Positions 23,008 to 32,117 of a DNA stretch of 38,963 nt are shown in pieces. The position numbers and the translations under genes are program-made. Origin of the DNA: Bacillus sp. AFS041924 (GTDB lineage: Bacteria; Bacillota; Bacilli; Bacillales; Bacillaceae_G); assembly GCF_002577195.1 (NCBI RefSeq), contig NZ_NULG01000098.1, positions 28,893 to 67,855 of the forward strand, read 5' to 3'. How positions within the stretch are numbered: the first letter of the stretch is position 1; each line of letters opens with the position of its first letter. Under the pieces are notes generated by a model. It was not told where the DNA came from. It did not search any database and saw only the letters and a list, made by a program, of their open reading frames with translations.

Positions 23008-24453
23008 TTAAACTGGCGAGTCATTAACCTCACTAGCAGCCCTTACCCCAGATTCAATAGCCCCTTGTATCCAAGCGTGAGAACGAGAAGTATGCTCACC
23101 TGCAAAGTGTAGCCTGCCTTCAGGAGAGGCTATATAAGAATTAAGTTCTTCTTCTTGCCCAGGCTCGAAAAATGTAAAAGCACCAACAGAAAATGAATTT
23201 TGACTCCAGTTAAAGGATGTTCCTGTTATAAATTCAGAATAAACTTGGTTCCCCCATATTTTAGACATATCCTTTAAAGTATATTGAATACGCTCTTCTT
23301 CTGTTAAACTACTCAATGTTAGAGCCTCATCTGCCCATGTATAACTTGCATTTACTACAGCTCGACCTGTTGTACCAATTCCGATACTTGGATAGAGTGT
23401 AAGTCTACTAGGAAAATCGGTTGTAGATTTCCCACCGAATTGACCGTATCTCTCCCAAAATCTACTTTTAAACTCAATTCCAATTTTTGTTGCAGACATG
23501 TAGTTAATTTCTCGAATTGCTTTACGTTTGTTGTATGAAATCGAGTGGAAGGGTTCGATATCTACAAATCTTAAGAGAGAAAATGGAATAGCTATAATGG
23601 CAAGATCAGCGCTGCGTGTGAATTGGTTTGAGGTTTTTTTGTCAGTCGATTGGATTGTTACAAATTTACCGTTTTGAATAATTTTCGTCAGCTTTTGGTT
23701 GAGTAAAATATGATCTTTTAAATGAGGAAGAAACGATTTTGGCAATAGATCCATGCCACCTGTTATTTCATAAAATTTAGTTGCAGATTTAAAAGCGACC
23801 TGTTCTCTTAGTACTTCTAAAAATGACATCCCCATAAATGCTTCAAAATCAAGGAGCACTCCAATCATATCAACTGCTCCGGTTGAAAAATACGAATTTA
23901 AAAAAGTGCCAAAAGAAATATGGCCGTATCTTTTTTCGACTATTTCCCAATTCGTTAATGGATTTTGATTAATAAAATCAATAAATGGCTGCAATGCTTG
24001 ATCTAATAACTCATCTGATGTTTTTCCCTTTTCATTAAGTGTAACTGGATAATTCAGTATGTCGGGATTATTTTTATAGATTGATTGTTTAGTTATTATT
24101 CCATTTGCATAAATAATATCGTTTGGCGTTTCATTAATAAACTCATTTACTGGCAAATTAAACTTTCGAATATATGCTAAAGTCAAATGATGTATATTGG
24201 GGATTCGTAAAGGTCCTGCGTTTAGATATAGACCATCACTAAACGGTGAACGCAAAGTATAAGCACGACCTCCAATTCGATCATTAGCTTCAATAATTGT
24301 GACATGATGTCCAGCATCCTTTAGTAAAGAAACGGCAGTCAGACCTGCCATACCCGCTCCTACAATCACTACTTTTTTGGAGAATTGTGTTTTTCTAAGG
24401 CCATTTCGAATAATAGAAACCATTTGATCAGATGTTAGTGGGAAATTTGTCAA
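23008..24453 (-). CDS. Flavin amine oxidase (L-amino-acid oxidase-like)
   Basis: A 481-aa FAD enzyme that would oxidatively deaminate amines or amino acids to release peroxide and ammonia. The ADP-binding GAGMAG starts at residue 32, followed by 'EANDRIGGRAYT' with the RxGGR signature; the C-terminal FAD motif is 'LHFAGEHTSRSHAWIQGAIE' (about 449-468). The middle has 'GGMDLLPKSF' and 'IEFKSRFWERYGQFGGKS', as in LAAO and monoamine oxidases. The TTG at 24453 has AAAGGAGGAG just upstream; an ATG at 24477 has no ribosome site. No signal peptide, so cytoplasmic. A stand-alone gene with its own terminator. Confidence 0.9.
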   Translation of the reverse strand: MTNFPLTSDQMVSIIRNGLRKTQFSKKVVIVGAGMAGLTAVSLLKDAGHHVTIIEANDRIGGRAYTLRSPFSDGLYLNAGPLRIPNIHHLTLAYIRKFNLPVNEFINETPNDIIYANGIITKQSIYKNNPDILNYPVTLNEKGKTSDELLDQALQPFIDFINQNPLTNWEIVEKRYGHISFGTFLNSYFSTGAVDMIGVLLDFEAFMGMSFLEVLREQVAFKSATKFYEITGGMDLLPKSFLPHLKDHILLNQKLTKIIQNGKFVTIQSTDKKTSNQFTRSADLAIIAIPFSLLRFVDIEPFHSISYNKRKAIREINYMSATKIGIEFKSRFWERYGQFGGKSTTDFPSRLTLYPSIGIGTTGRAVVNASYTWADEALTLSSLTEEERIQYTLKDMSKIWGNQVYSEFITGTSFNWSQNSFSVGAFTFFEPGQEEELNSYIASPEGRLHFAGEHTSRSHAWIQGAIESGVRAASEVNDSPV

Positions 24454-24599
24454 AGATTCTCCTCCTTTACAATTCATTCATTACATTTTATTCGCATAAA
24501 GGAATACGTATGAAATGTAAAAAGAGATTGTTGAAATATAAAACGGTAAGTAATGGATCGTAAATTAGGTTTTTAAAGTAGACTTTTTTTAATTGAATA
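24454..24599. other. Upstream region of amine oxidase gene
   Basis: No gene. It holds the amine oxidase promoter region, but no clear -35/-10 pair was chosen. Confidence 0.4.
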
Positions 24600-24722
24600 A
24601 ATTGATTGGAACGAAAGGGGTGACTCATATGGGAAATGAGGGAAGCCCTGAGACCCCGTAGGACGCTCAGAGGCTTAGGTCTCGCCACCTCGGAAAGCGA
24701 GAATCCTGTAGTGGAAATCAAT
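24600..24722 (+). repeat. Bacillaceae-type structured intergenic repeat
   Basis: A block of about 120 bp, much more GC-rich than its surroundings, with landmarks AACGAAAGGGGTGACTC, GAGACCCCGTAGGACGC, CTTAGGTCTCGCC, CGGAAAGCGAGAATC and TAGTGGAAATCAA. From memory, this order (CGGAAAGCGAG ... GTAGCGGAAATCAA) occurs many times in Bacillus-related genomes as an intergenic element. Internal complementarity (GAGACC/GGTCTC, CTCGG-aaag-CGAG) suggests a folded RNA or DNA element. Not a coding region. Confidence 0.75.
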
Positions 24723-24768
24723 ATCACAGAACTTCCTTTTCAAAAAATTTGGTTTTTACATCAGTGTG

Positions 24769-24792
24769 AAAAGATTAATAATAATCTTTTTT
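24769..24792 (+). terminator. Terminator-like hairpin
   Basis: AAAAGATTA, loop ATAA, TAATCTTTT (24770-24791), then TTC. It lies between the intergenic repeat and the lipoprotein gene. Confidence 0.6.
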
Positions 24793-24960
24793 CTAACAAT
24801 TAAAGGAGAACGCTATCAAAAAATATAATAATTATAGTTAACCTGTTAATTATACTTTCAGACTTAAGTCGTAGTCGGATTGATACTGCAGGATGTTATC
24901 TAGATTTTTTAATTTCCATAAAATGAGAGTATTAGAAGTTTTTAATTGGAGGTTAAAAAA

Positions 24961-25680
24961 GTGAAAAAATTATTTATTTCTGCATTATTAATTATTACTT
25001 CGGTCTTTATTGTTTCCGGTTGTTCAATCTTTAACAATGGTGAGGTAAAGGAAGAGGCAATTTCAATCCATAAAGATAAAGCTAAAAAATTAGATGTTAA
25101 CTTAGATTTAGGTGCCGGATCAATGAATGTTTCAAAGGGTACAAAACTGTGGGTAGATGGAATGATCGAATATAATAATAAATATTTTGATCCAAATGTA
25201 TCCTATAAGCTTAATAAATCCACTGGAGAGGTACGAATTGATCAGTCCAAAAAACACTTGCCAAAAGTAAAGATAGGAAAATTAAAGAACGAATGGAATT
25301 TGAAGCTTTCGAATAAAGTACCGATTGAATTAGATGTGAATACAGGAGCCTCAAAAACAAATCTTGATTTACGTGGATTGAACCTAAAAGAATTGGATAT
25401 CGAGGCAGGAGTCGGAGAGCTTAATGTCAATTTAGGAGGAAGCTGGAGCAAAAGCTTTGATGCGAATATAGAAACAGGGGTTGGTAAAACGACTGTTATA
25501 TTACCTTCAGATGTAGGTGTAAAAGTAAACTTGAGTAAAGGGATTGGCAAGGCAAATGTAATTGATTTAATTTCGAAGGGGAATGGTGTTTATGTTAATG
25601 AAGCATATGAAAACGCCGATGTTAAAATAACAGTAAATATGGATATAGGTGTAGGAGAAGTAAATTTTAAATTAGATTAA
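24961..25680 (+). CDS. Toast-rack domain lipoprotein
   Basis: The 239-aa lipoprotein has a signal peptide ending in the lipobox VSGC ('FIVSGCSIFN', Cys about residue 21). The mature part is an all-beta repeat domain of the toast-rack (LiaF/DUF4097-like) kind: 'LDLGAGSMNVSKGTKLWV', 'DVNTGASKTNLDLRGLNL', 'LDIEAGVGELNVNLGG', 'NIETGVGKTTVILPSDV', 'MDIGVGEVNFKLD', with an alternating G-A/V-G turn at each rung. Such domains sit in envelope-stress sensing complexes. The GTG at 24961 follows TGGAGG; a TTG at 24946 is inside the ribosome site. No LiaR/S genes adjoin. Confidence 0.85.
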   Translation: MKKLFISALLIITSVFIVSGCSIFNNGEVKEEAISIHKDKAKKLDVNLDLGAGSMNVSKGTKLWVDGMIEYNNKYFDPNVSYKLNKSTGEVRIDQSKKHLPKVKIGKLKNEWNLKLSNKVPIELDVNTGASKTNLDLRGLNLKELDIEAGVGELNVNLGGSWSKSFDANIETGVGKTTVILPSDVGVKVNLSKGIGKANVIDLISKGNGVYVNEAYENADVKITVNMDIGVGEVNFKLD

Positions 25681-25731
25681 TCATAATAGAAATATAGTTT
25701 CAAAAAAATTTAAATCATAAGGAGGGGTTCA

Positions 25732-26577
25732 ATGCTAAAAAGTGCAGTTGAATCAGTTATTGATTGTATGGCATCAAGTAAGGGGATGTCTGAAATACAA
25801 AAAATTCAAACCGAACATCGATTTAAATTAGCTGAGTTATGGAATATAAAAGAAGGTAGTAAAGTACTAGAAATAGGTTGTGGACAAGGAGATACGACTG
25901 CCGTTTTAGCTTATATTGTTGGTGAAAATGGATTCGTTCATGGAATCGATATTGGTTCACCTACTTATGGTAGTCCAATTTCACTAGGTGATTCAGCAGA
26001 CTTTTTATTGCAATCAAATTTAGGCAATCAATTAAAGATGGAGTTTGAAATTGACATTTTATCGCCATTTATTGATTTTCCTGAAAATGAGTTCGATTGT
26101 ATTGTAATGTCACATTGCTCCTGGTATTTAAAATCACATGAAGAGTTTTTATCAGTTTTAAAAAAGATTAGAAAATGGGGAAGAAAATTATGCTTTGCGG
26201 AGTGGGACACAAGAATTAGTTCTGTTGAGCAGTACCCACATCTGTTATCTATTTTAATCCAGGCTCAGTACGAGTCATTTAAACAAAATAGTGAATCAAA
26301 CATTCGCACTCTTTTTACTCCAAATGATATAAAAAATATTTGTGAGAGTTCAGGATGGAAAGTAATTAATGAAACATCAATCCTGTCCCCACAACTACAA
26401 GATGGCCGGTGGGAAGTAAATAAAACATTAGCGGATCTCGATATTGAACTCAAAAATATTGAGAATATGCCAAGTAAATTAACTGGATTGATACGCTCCG
26501 AAGTAAAAATGCTTGAGGATTTTATTAAAATAAATGAAATTAAACCACTATCGGTATTTGTATTTGTAGCGAAATAA
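25732..26577 (+). CDS. Class I SAM-dependent methyltransferase
   Basis: A 281-aa Rossmann-fold methyltransferase. SAM-binding motif I is 'VLEIGCGQGDTT' (about 44-55), then the acidic residue of motif II in 'VHGIDIGSP'. Motif IV-like 'NEFDCIVMSHCSWYL' (about 118-132) follows. The N-terminal helix 'VESVIDCMASSKGMSEIQK' resembles UbiE/COQ5-like and small-molecule methyltransferases. AAGGAGGGG precedes the ATG. The 51-nt gap after the lipoprotein gene shows no terminator, so it may be co-transcribed with it. Substrate unknown. Confidence 0.88.
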   Translation: MLKSAVESVIDCMASSKGMSEIQKIQTEHRFKLAELWNIKEGSKVLEIGCGQGDTTAVLAYIVGENGFVHGIDIGSPTYGSPISLGDSADFLLQSNLGNQLKMEFEIDILSPFIDFPENEFDCIVMSHCSWYLKSHEEFLSVLKKIRKWGRKLCFAEWDTRISSVEQYPHLLSILIQAQYESFKQNSESNIRTLFTPNDIKNICESSGWKVINETSILSPQLQDGRWEVNKTLADLDIELKNIENMPSKLTGLIRSEVKMLEDFIKINEIKPLSVFVFVAK

Positions 26578-26600
26578 AATTTTCAAAAATCAAATTATAT

Positions 26601-26634
26601 AAAAAAAGCATCTATTTTACTAGATGCTTTTAAC
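26601..26634. terminator. Shared intrinsic terminator between convergent genes
   Basis: AAAAGCATCTA (26604-26614) with TAGATGCTTTT (26621-26631); A and T flanks on the two sides. Confidence 0.88.
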
Positions 26635-26966
26635 TATTGAGGATGATAATTTCTATGATAAATATATGGATAGCTAGGGTAATAATATGGGGACAAATAT
26701 ACTGCTACAACTGAAGCAAGTGGTAAAGTAATCTTCTTATATTTTCTGTATCTAGGACGAAAAGTTTCTCCTCCGTTTTGTCTTACTTCAAAATAACGTG
26801 ATTCTGGTGCAGCGAGGTCTTCTGGTACAAGTAAATTCGCACTATTTGAGTCATTATCTAATAAAACCCCTTCTAATAAAGCTCTTTCAGAAGTTTGAAA
26901 TACGACATAACATAACTTATATTTTTTACATGTATCTTGTATATTTCGAATATGATGCTGGTCCAT
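26634..26966 (-). CDS. Small Sm-like Bacillus protein with Tyr/Pro-rich tail
   Basis: A 110-aa product. The core 'CYVVFQTSERALLEGVLLDN' (about 19-38) with 'SANLLVPEDL' resembles the Sm-like strand pattern of a family of small Bacillus proteins that end in an aromatic tail; here the tail is 'LSPYYYPSYPYIYHRNYHPQ'. The stretch 'RPRYRKYKKITLPLASVVAVYL' is typical of that family. Members are often seen with spore or envelope genes, but their function is unknown. The ATG at 26966 has GGGAGGG 4-5 nt before it; an ATG eight codons upstream lacks a ribosome site. Confidence 0.65.
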   Translation of the reverse strand: MDQHHIRNIQDTCKKYKLCYVVFQTSERALLEGVLLDNDSNSANLLVPEDLAAPESRYFEVRQNGGETFRPRYRKYKKITLPLASVVAVYLSPYYYPSYPYIYHRNYHPQ

Positions 26967-27223
26967 GGAATCCCTCCCATTTGTACTCATTATTTAATGT
27001 ATGATTTCAGATAAACTACTAGAATATTGTCCAAACTAATTAAATGACAAGTACTAAAGATTAAAATAAGAACGAGATGTTTCGAAGTTGTAAATTTTTT
27101 GTATTTACATAAAAAACGTTTAGTAATTCAGTTATGAGCCATCTATAATTTTTCCTAAGGAAAGAATTATAAAGTTTAGGAAAAAGCGGTAAAAAACATA
27201 AATGATGAATTTAGGTGAGGTAA

Positions 27224-27913
27224 TTGCAAGGAAAAGTTTTAATTGTAGATGATGAAAAAAGCATTGTAGATCCTTTAACATACGCATTTCGTAGAGAAGG
27301 GTTTATCGTAGAATACGCATTTAATGGAAAAGAAGCATTAGATAAAATTCCGGATTTTAATCCAGATATATTAATATCAGATATAATGATGCCAGTAATG
27401 AACGGTTTAGACCTTTGTAAAGAAATTGGAAATAAAGATGGACTTGGCATTATTTTACTTACAGCAAAGGATGATATTATCGATCGAGTTTTAGGATTAG
27501 AGTTTGGAGCCGATGACTATATAACAAAGCCGTTTGATATTCGAGAATTACTTGCTAGAACTAGATCTTTACTTCGAAGAATAAAAAAGCAAACATCACC
27601 TGATGGGAAAAAGAGTATTTCAATTAATAATCTAGAGGTAATTCCTTCTCATAGAAAAGTAACGATTGATGGAACAAATATTGAGTTAACTCCGAAAGAA
27701 TTTGACTTATTAGTCTTATTAATTTCTAATATTGATCGAATTTTTAGCCGGGACGAATTGTTAGATTTAGTGTGGGGAATAGAATACATCGGTGGTACAA
27801 GGACAGTTGACATTCACATACAACGATTACGAAAAAAGTTAGGTCAATCATATCAACATGTCATTCAAACTGTCTTTGGAGTCGGATATAAAATATCGAG
27901 TGAAAATAAATGA
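27224..27913 (+). CDS. OmpR/PhoB-family response regulator
   Basis: A 229-aa regulator. The receiver domain (1-118) has the acidic pair D9-D10, the phospho-acceptor D53 ('ISDIMMP'), T80 and K102 ('ITKPF'). The C-terminal winged helix (about 130-227) includes 'IELTPKEFDLLVLLI', 'RIFSRDELLDLVWG' and 'TVDIHIQRLRKKLG', the OmpR recognition-helix pattern. Starts at TTG after GGTGAGG, as no ATG fits. It overlaps the kinase gene by 4 nt (ATGA), so the two form one transcriptional and translational unit. Confidence 0.95.
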   Translation: MQGKVLIVDDEKSIVDPLTYAFRREGFIVEYAFNGKEALDKIPDFNPDILISDIMMPVMNGLDLCKEIGNKDGLGIILLTAKDDIIDRVLGLEFGADDYITKPFDIRELLARTRSLLRRIKKQTSPDGKKSISINNLEVIPSHRKVTIDGTNIELTPKEFDLLVLLISNIDRIFSRDELLDLVWGIEYIGGTRTVDIHIQRLRKKLGQSYQHVIQTVFGVGYKISSENK

Positions 27914-29364
27914 AATTGAGTATAAAGCTTAAGTCTAGCTTATTTTTAGCCGTGCTATTAGTAGGAACTGTCATTGTATTAAGTATTTTAGTCCTTCAAG
28001 GAATCAAACAAAATCAGCAAAACCAAACGGAAGAAACACTTGCTAGGCAAAGTAAACTAGCAAACGTATATGTAAAGCAAGTTTATTTAAGTCAAACATT
28101 AGATAACCCTCAAGAATTTTTTAAACGATATGGTCGGGAAATCGCTAGACAGATTGGAATCATTAGTAGTCTTCATGTCACGATTTTTAATATGTCAGGT
28201 AAAGTTGTAGGAGATTCTCTTCCATTAGAATCTACAGATATTGGAGATACCTTGAGCTATGCGTTAAAAGGGAAAATTGCCTATCAGGAAAAAGGTGATA
28301 CATTATCATATTTTGCGCCAATTTATAATGCAAATAAACAAATTGGCGTTGTACAATTCGATTATTCATTAATAAACAATCAGAAGTTTTATGATAATAC
28401 AACTAACCTTTTTATAAAAATTGGTTTAGTTACTACAATTCTTAGTTTTATTATTGGATATTTCTTTTTTAATTCTCTCGTAATGAGTATTTTAAAGCTT
28501 AGAAAAGTAACGGAGGAAATTAAATTAGGAAACTATCCAGAACGGTCAATTTTAAGTCGAAAAGATGAATTAGGTTATTTAAGCCAAGCAATTTTCTACA
28601 TGAGTAATGAAATCCAACATAATATAAAAGGCATTCAACAAGAAAAAGAAAATCTTCAACTAGCCGTTGAAAAGCTTAAAATATTAGAAAAACAACAAAA
28701 GCAATTTATAGGATCGATTACCCATGAATTTAAAACTCCATTGACTGTCATTAGAGCTTATATTGATTTATTAGACATGTATTCTGATGATCCAAAATTA
28801 TTAGAAGAGGCGATTAGTAATATAGGGAAAGAATCACATCGTCTTTATGAAATGGTAGAAAAAATATTAAAACTAGCAGAACTGGAAAAATATGATTTCG
28901 AAATTGTAAAGGAACACGTCGATGTATATTCGCTTTTAGAAGATATCTGTTTAAGAATGAAGGGGAAAATGACAAAGTTTGGTTTAGAAATTCAAACTAA
29001 TTTTCAACATGCAACTATTTTTATAGATAAGGAAAGTTTTACATTAATCATTATGAATTTACTAGATAATGCAATTAAATATAATAAGCCAAATGGAGAG
29101 ATAAGCGTATCAAACAAGATTGAAAGTAATAACTTAGTAATCAATATATCAGATACGGGAATTGGTATTTCCTCGGAATTAGTCGATAAGATATTTGAAC
29201 CATTTTTTACAGTAAATAAGGATCGTTCTCGTCAATATGGTGGATCTGGTTTGGGACTCGCATTAACAAAAGATTTAATTGAAAAGCAAAATGGTACGAT
29301 TCGAGTGGAATCAATCGAAGGTAGCGGATCAAATTTTATCATTATATTTCCGATCGCAACATAA
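27910..29364 (+). CDS. Membrane sensor histidine kinase
   Basis: A 484-aa kinase paired with the preceding regulator. TM1 about 10-30 ('LFLAVLLVGTVIVLSILVL'), an extracellular sensor about 31-170 with PAS/Cache-like strands ('LHVTIFNMSGKVVGDSLP', 'YFAPIYNANKQIGVVQFDY'), TM2 about 171-195, a HAMP linker, then HisKA with the phosphorylated H272 ('SITHEFKTPLTVIRAY'). The HATPase domain has N box 'NLLDNAIKYNK', G1 'DTGIGI', F box 'FEPFF' and G2 'GGSGLGLAL'. The layout matches PhoR/ResE-type kinases. The signal is not known; the lipoprotein that follows is a likely target or accessory protein. Confidence 0.95.
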   Translation: MKLSIKLKSSLFLAVLLVGTVIVLSILVLQGIKQNQQNQTEETLARQSKLANVYVKQVYLSQTLDNPQEFFKRYGREIARQIGIISSLHVTIFNMSGKVVGDSLPLESTDIGDTLSYALKGKIAYQEKGDTLSYFAPIYNANKQIGVVQFDYSLINNQKFYDNTTNLFIKIGLVTTILSFIIGYFFFNSLVMSILKLRKVTEEIKLGNYPERSILSRKDELGYLSQAIFYMSNEIQHNIKGIQQEKENLQLAVEKLKILEKQQKQFIGSITHEFKTPLTVIRAYIDLLDMYSDDPKLLEEAISNIGKESHRLYEMVEKILKLAELEKYDFEIVKEHVDVYSLLEDICLRMKGKMTKFGLEIQTNFQHATIFIDKESFTLIIMNLLDNAIKYNKPNGEISVSNKIESNNLVINISDTGIGISSELVDKIFEPFFTVNKDRSRQYGGSGLGLALTKDLIEKQNGTIRVESIEGSGSNFIIIFPIAT

Positions 29365-29450
29365 AAGTTTACAAAATTGAAACATGTTTTGTTAAAAATT
29401 GAAACATCCTAAACTTATGATACAAAGTGTGAGGTTAGTAGGGGAGTGAT

Positions 29451-30500
29451 GTGGTGTTCAATAAAGTGATGTTGAAGATTTTTTTAGTAGGTATGATACT
29501 TTTCATATCAGGATGTCAAAATCAAAATGAAAATATAGTAATTGAAAAGAAACATAAAAAAATTACCGTTCTTACTGGAAATGAAGAAGTCGTAACAAAT
29601 GAATTAGCCCTTGAGAAAATAGATCGATATGAAGGAATTCGAGGTACGGATTGGTTAGATGAAAATACAATTTTAACCGAACAAAAAAATAAGAATTTAC
29701 CAAAATCCGTTTTGACAGATAATGGTGATTATACTTATCCTATTAATTTATATATATTTAATCTAAATTCGAATAAGTCCAATGTATTAGTAAGTGAGGA
29801 ACATGATCAAGTTGGTGCAGTTATTTCACCAGATAAAAAGCATATTTTCTATAAGCAAACAGAGGATGGAAATACTGGAACGGGTTATATTATAAATTCT
29901 GAGGGAAAAGGTAAGGTTAAAGTTTCAGAAGCAGATGCCATTTTTGCATTCCCGACAGAAGGACGGTGGATTGACAATAATTCAGTCATTTATACTACAT
30001 TATTTCACCAAATGTATTTAGCAGATATAAACGGACAAGTAAAACAGATTGATTCAAAATCAGACAAGGTTAACTTAATAAGAGAAAAATACAGTGAGCA
30101 AAGAGTTGAATGGATTATACCTTCACCAGATAACAATCAATTCGCTATTGTTAGAAAAATTACACCAACAAAAAGAGAGTTGTTTATTACTGATGAAAAT
30201 GGAAGAAAAACTGTATCCTTAGCTAAAGGGACACAAATTTTTGGTTCTGGTTGGTCGCCAAATTCCAAGACATTAGCTTTTTCCGTAATTTCGGAAGATA
30301 AAGGAGAAAGAGGATTATTTGTGATCGATGTCAAATCTAGAAAGATAACACAATTATCGACTGATTTAACAGAAATTGCAGGTCCAATTACTTGGAGTCC
30401 ATCTGGCAAAAAATTATTAGTATCTAAAGTGATGATCAAAGAAAATGAAAATGTGTTTATTGCATATGTATTAACTTTGAAAAACAAAGATACAAAATAG
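29451..30500 (+). CDS. Lipoprotein with TolB/PD40-like beta-propeller
   Basis: A 349-aa lipoprotein with lipobox ISGC ('MILFISGCQNQNEN', Cys about 22). The mature part has PD40/TolB-type blades: 'GAVISPDKKHIFYKQT', 'EWIIPSPDNNQFAIVRK', 'GSGWSPNSKTLAFSV' and 'PITWSPSGKKLLVSKV', each with the WSPDGK-like signature. It would sit on the outer face of the membrane. It begins 86 nt after the kinase and has GGGGAG before tandem GTG codons at 29451 and 29454, of which the second is better spaced. It could be regulated by, or feed into, the two-component system. A terminator follows. Confidence 0.82.
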   Translation: MVFNKVMLKIFLVGMILFISGCQNQNENIVIEKKHKKITVLTGNEEVVTNELALEKIDRYEGIRGTDWLDENTILTEQKNKNLPKSVLTDNGDYTYPINLYIFNLNSNKSNVLVSEEHDQVGAVISPDKKHIFYKQTEDGNTGTGYIINSEGKGKVKVSEADAIFAFPTEGRWIDNNSVIYTTLFHQMYLADINGQVKQIDSKSDKVNLIREKYSEQRVEWIIPSPDNNQFAIVRKITPTKRELFITDENGRKTVSLAKGTQIFGSGWSPNSKTLAFSVISEDKGERGLFVIDVKSRKITQLSTDLTEIAGPITWSPSGKKLLVSKVMIKENENVFIAYVLTLKNKDTK

Positions 30501-30511
30501 TTACTTGCATT

Positions 30512-30545
30512 GGAAGTGAGAGATTTACTCACTTTCTCTTTTTTT
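30512..30545 (+). terminator. Intrinsic terminator
   Basis: GAAGTGAG (30513-30520), loop AGATTTA, CTCACTTTC, then TTTTTTT. Confidence 0.82.
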
Positions 30546-30679
30546 CACATTTTAAGCTGATTTCTTAAAAATCTTTGACTAAATATAGTAATGGGGGCTC
30601 GTACTATTTAAAGGGAATATTTAGCGAAAAATTGAAAATATAATTCTAGCAAAGATATAAAAAGGAGAAATAAAATCAT

Positions 30680-31876
30680 ATGAGGAGTAGGAAGGTTAAG
30701 AATACTGAACAAAGAAATGGTAAAAGAGTATTTATTTGGATTATGATTTTAGTTCTATTTGGCTGCATATCAGGATTTAGTTACTATGTTTATAAGAAAC
30801 TTTACGTAGAAAATAGGCTGGTAAAAATTGAGACTAAAAATAAACTAGTAGAAGAAACTCCAAAACCGACTAAAAAGCCTGCTGAAAAGCCACCTGTTAA
30901 AAAGCCAGAAAATAACAATACAGCAAAACCAGAAAATGTAGCAACGACTATTAAAATTAGTGCGGCTGGGGATTTTACGATTGGATCAGATGAGAATTTT
31001 CACTATGTAAATTCCTTTACAGCTGAAGCAAATAAACATGGATTAGCGTATTTTACAAAAGGGCTAAACAATATATTTAAACAAGATGATTTATCTACTG
31101 TAAACTTAGAAACGACATTAACGAAGGCAACAAAAAAAGCATCAAAAACATTCCGCTTTAAAGGTGATCCTTCTTATGCAAAAATTTTAACATTAAGTGG
31201 TATAGAAGCGGTCAACTTAGCAAACAACCATAGTCATGATTATTTGCAAAAGGGCTTTGAAGATACAATAGATAACTTAAAAAAAGAAAAAATAGGTCAT
31301 TTTGGCTATAACGATCAATATATAACGACTATTAAAGGTATTAAAGTTGCAGCACTAGGCTATGAAGGCTGGAATGATTCACCTGATTTAAGAATCAAAA
31401 TCAACAATGATATACAAAATTTAAGAAAAAATGGTGTGAAAATTATCGTTATCCATTTCCATTGGGGCATTGAACGAGATTATATTCCTAATAGTACTCA
31501 AAAGAATTTAGCTCATTATGCAATTGACCACGGGGCGGATTTAATTGTTGGACATCATCCTCATGTTGTACAAGGAATTGAAGAATACAAAGGAAAATTT
31601 ATAGCATATAGCTTAGGGAACTTTATGTTTGGTGGAAATAAAAATCCAAAAGATAAAGATACATTTGTCTTCCAACAAACTTTCCATCTAAACAATGGAA
31701 CACTCACAAATCAAAAAGAAATCAGAGTAGTCCCATTTTCAGTTTCTTCACTAACTTACCGAAATAACTATCAACCATTATTCCTAAAAGGATCTGAAGC
31801 ACAAAGAGTTAAAAAGAAAATAATCTATTATTCAAATCGGATTAAAGTATCAAGCTGGACTCAATATGAGAAATAA
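30680..31876 (+). CDS. CapA-family protein (poly-gamma-glutamate-type metallophosphatase fold)
   Basis: A 398-aa membrane-anchored protein. One TM segment ('FIWIMILVLFGCISGFSYYV', about 18-37) is followed by a Lys/Pro-rich linker ('KPTKKPAEKPPVKKPEN') and a CapA domain (about 95-340). Landmarks are 'AAGDFTIG', 'VNLETTLT', 'FKGDPSYA', 'VNLANNHSHDY', 'IVIHFHWGIE', 'VGHHPHVVQGIE' and 'AYSLGNFMF', which carry the calcineurin-like metal ligands. CapA/PgsA proteins take part in poly-gamma-glutamate export or degradation, but no capB, capC or capE genes adjoin, so a role in capsule is unproven. AAAGGAG precedes the ATG. Confidence 0.92.
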   Translation: MRSRKVKNTEQRNGKRVFIWIMILVLFGCISGFSYYVYKKLYVENRLVKIETKNKLVEETPKPTKKPAEKPPVKKPENNNTAKPENVATTIKISAAGDFTIGSDENFHYVNSFTAEANKHGLAYFTKGLNNIFKQDDLSTVNLETTLTKATKKASKTFRFKGDPSYAKILTLSGIEAVNLANNHSHDYLQKGFEDTIDNLKKEKIGHFGYNDQYITTIKGIKVAALGYEGWNDSPDLRIKINNDIQNLRKNGVKIIVIHFHWGIERDYIPNSTQKNLAHYAIDHGADLIVGHHPHVVQGIEEYKGKFIAYSLGNFMFGGNKNPKDKDTFVFQQTFHLNNGTLTNQKEIRVVPFSVSSLTYRNNYQPLFLKGSEAQRVKKKIIYYSNRIKVSSWTQYEK

Positions 31877-31879
31877 AAA

Positions 31880-31911
31880 GTAAGCAATCCGTAAATGGAT
31901 TGCTTTTTTTA
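31880..31911 (+). terminator. Intrinsic terminator
   Basis: AAGCAATCC (31882-31890), loop GTAAAT, GGATTGCTT (31897-31905), then T run. Confidence 0.92.
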
Positions 31912-32117
31912 GATTATTGAATAAATACGCTAATTTTTAGAATAACAAGTTGTTCAAGCAACCAATAAAGGGTTAATTTTAGACCAATAGTTATGGGTAC
32001 AAGTCCTTATTTAAAGTAACAATGCTATATTTTGGAAGGAATTTCTTCTTTTATATCGAATCAAAAGAATAACCTAATAGTAAGTAGATTACCAAATAAA
32101 ATTTAGGAGGAATAAGA

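Noticed and set aside
24488-24727. Minus-strand 79-aa open frame
   Set aside because: It is a read-through of the structured intergenic repeat.
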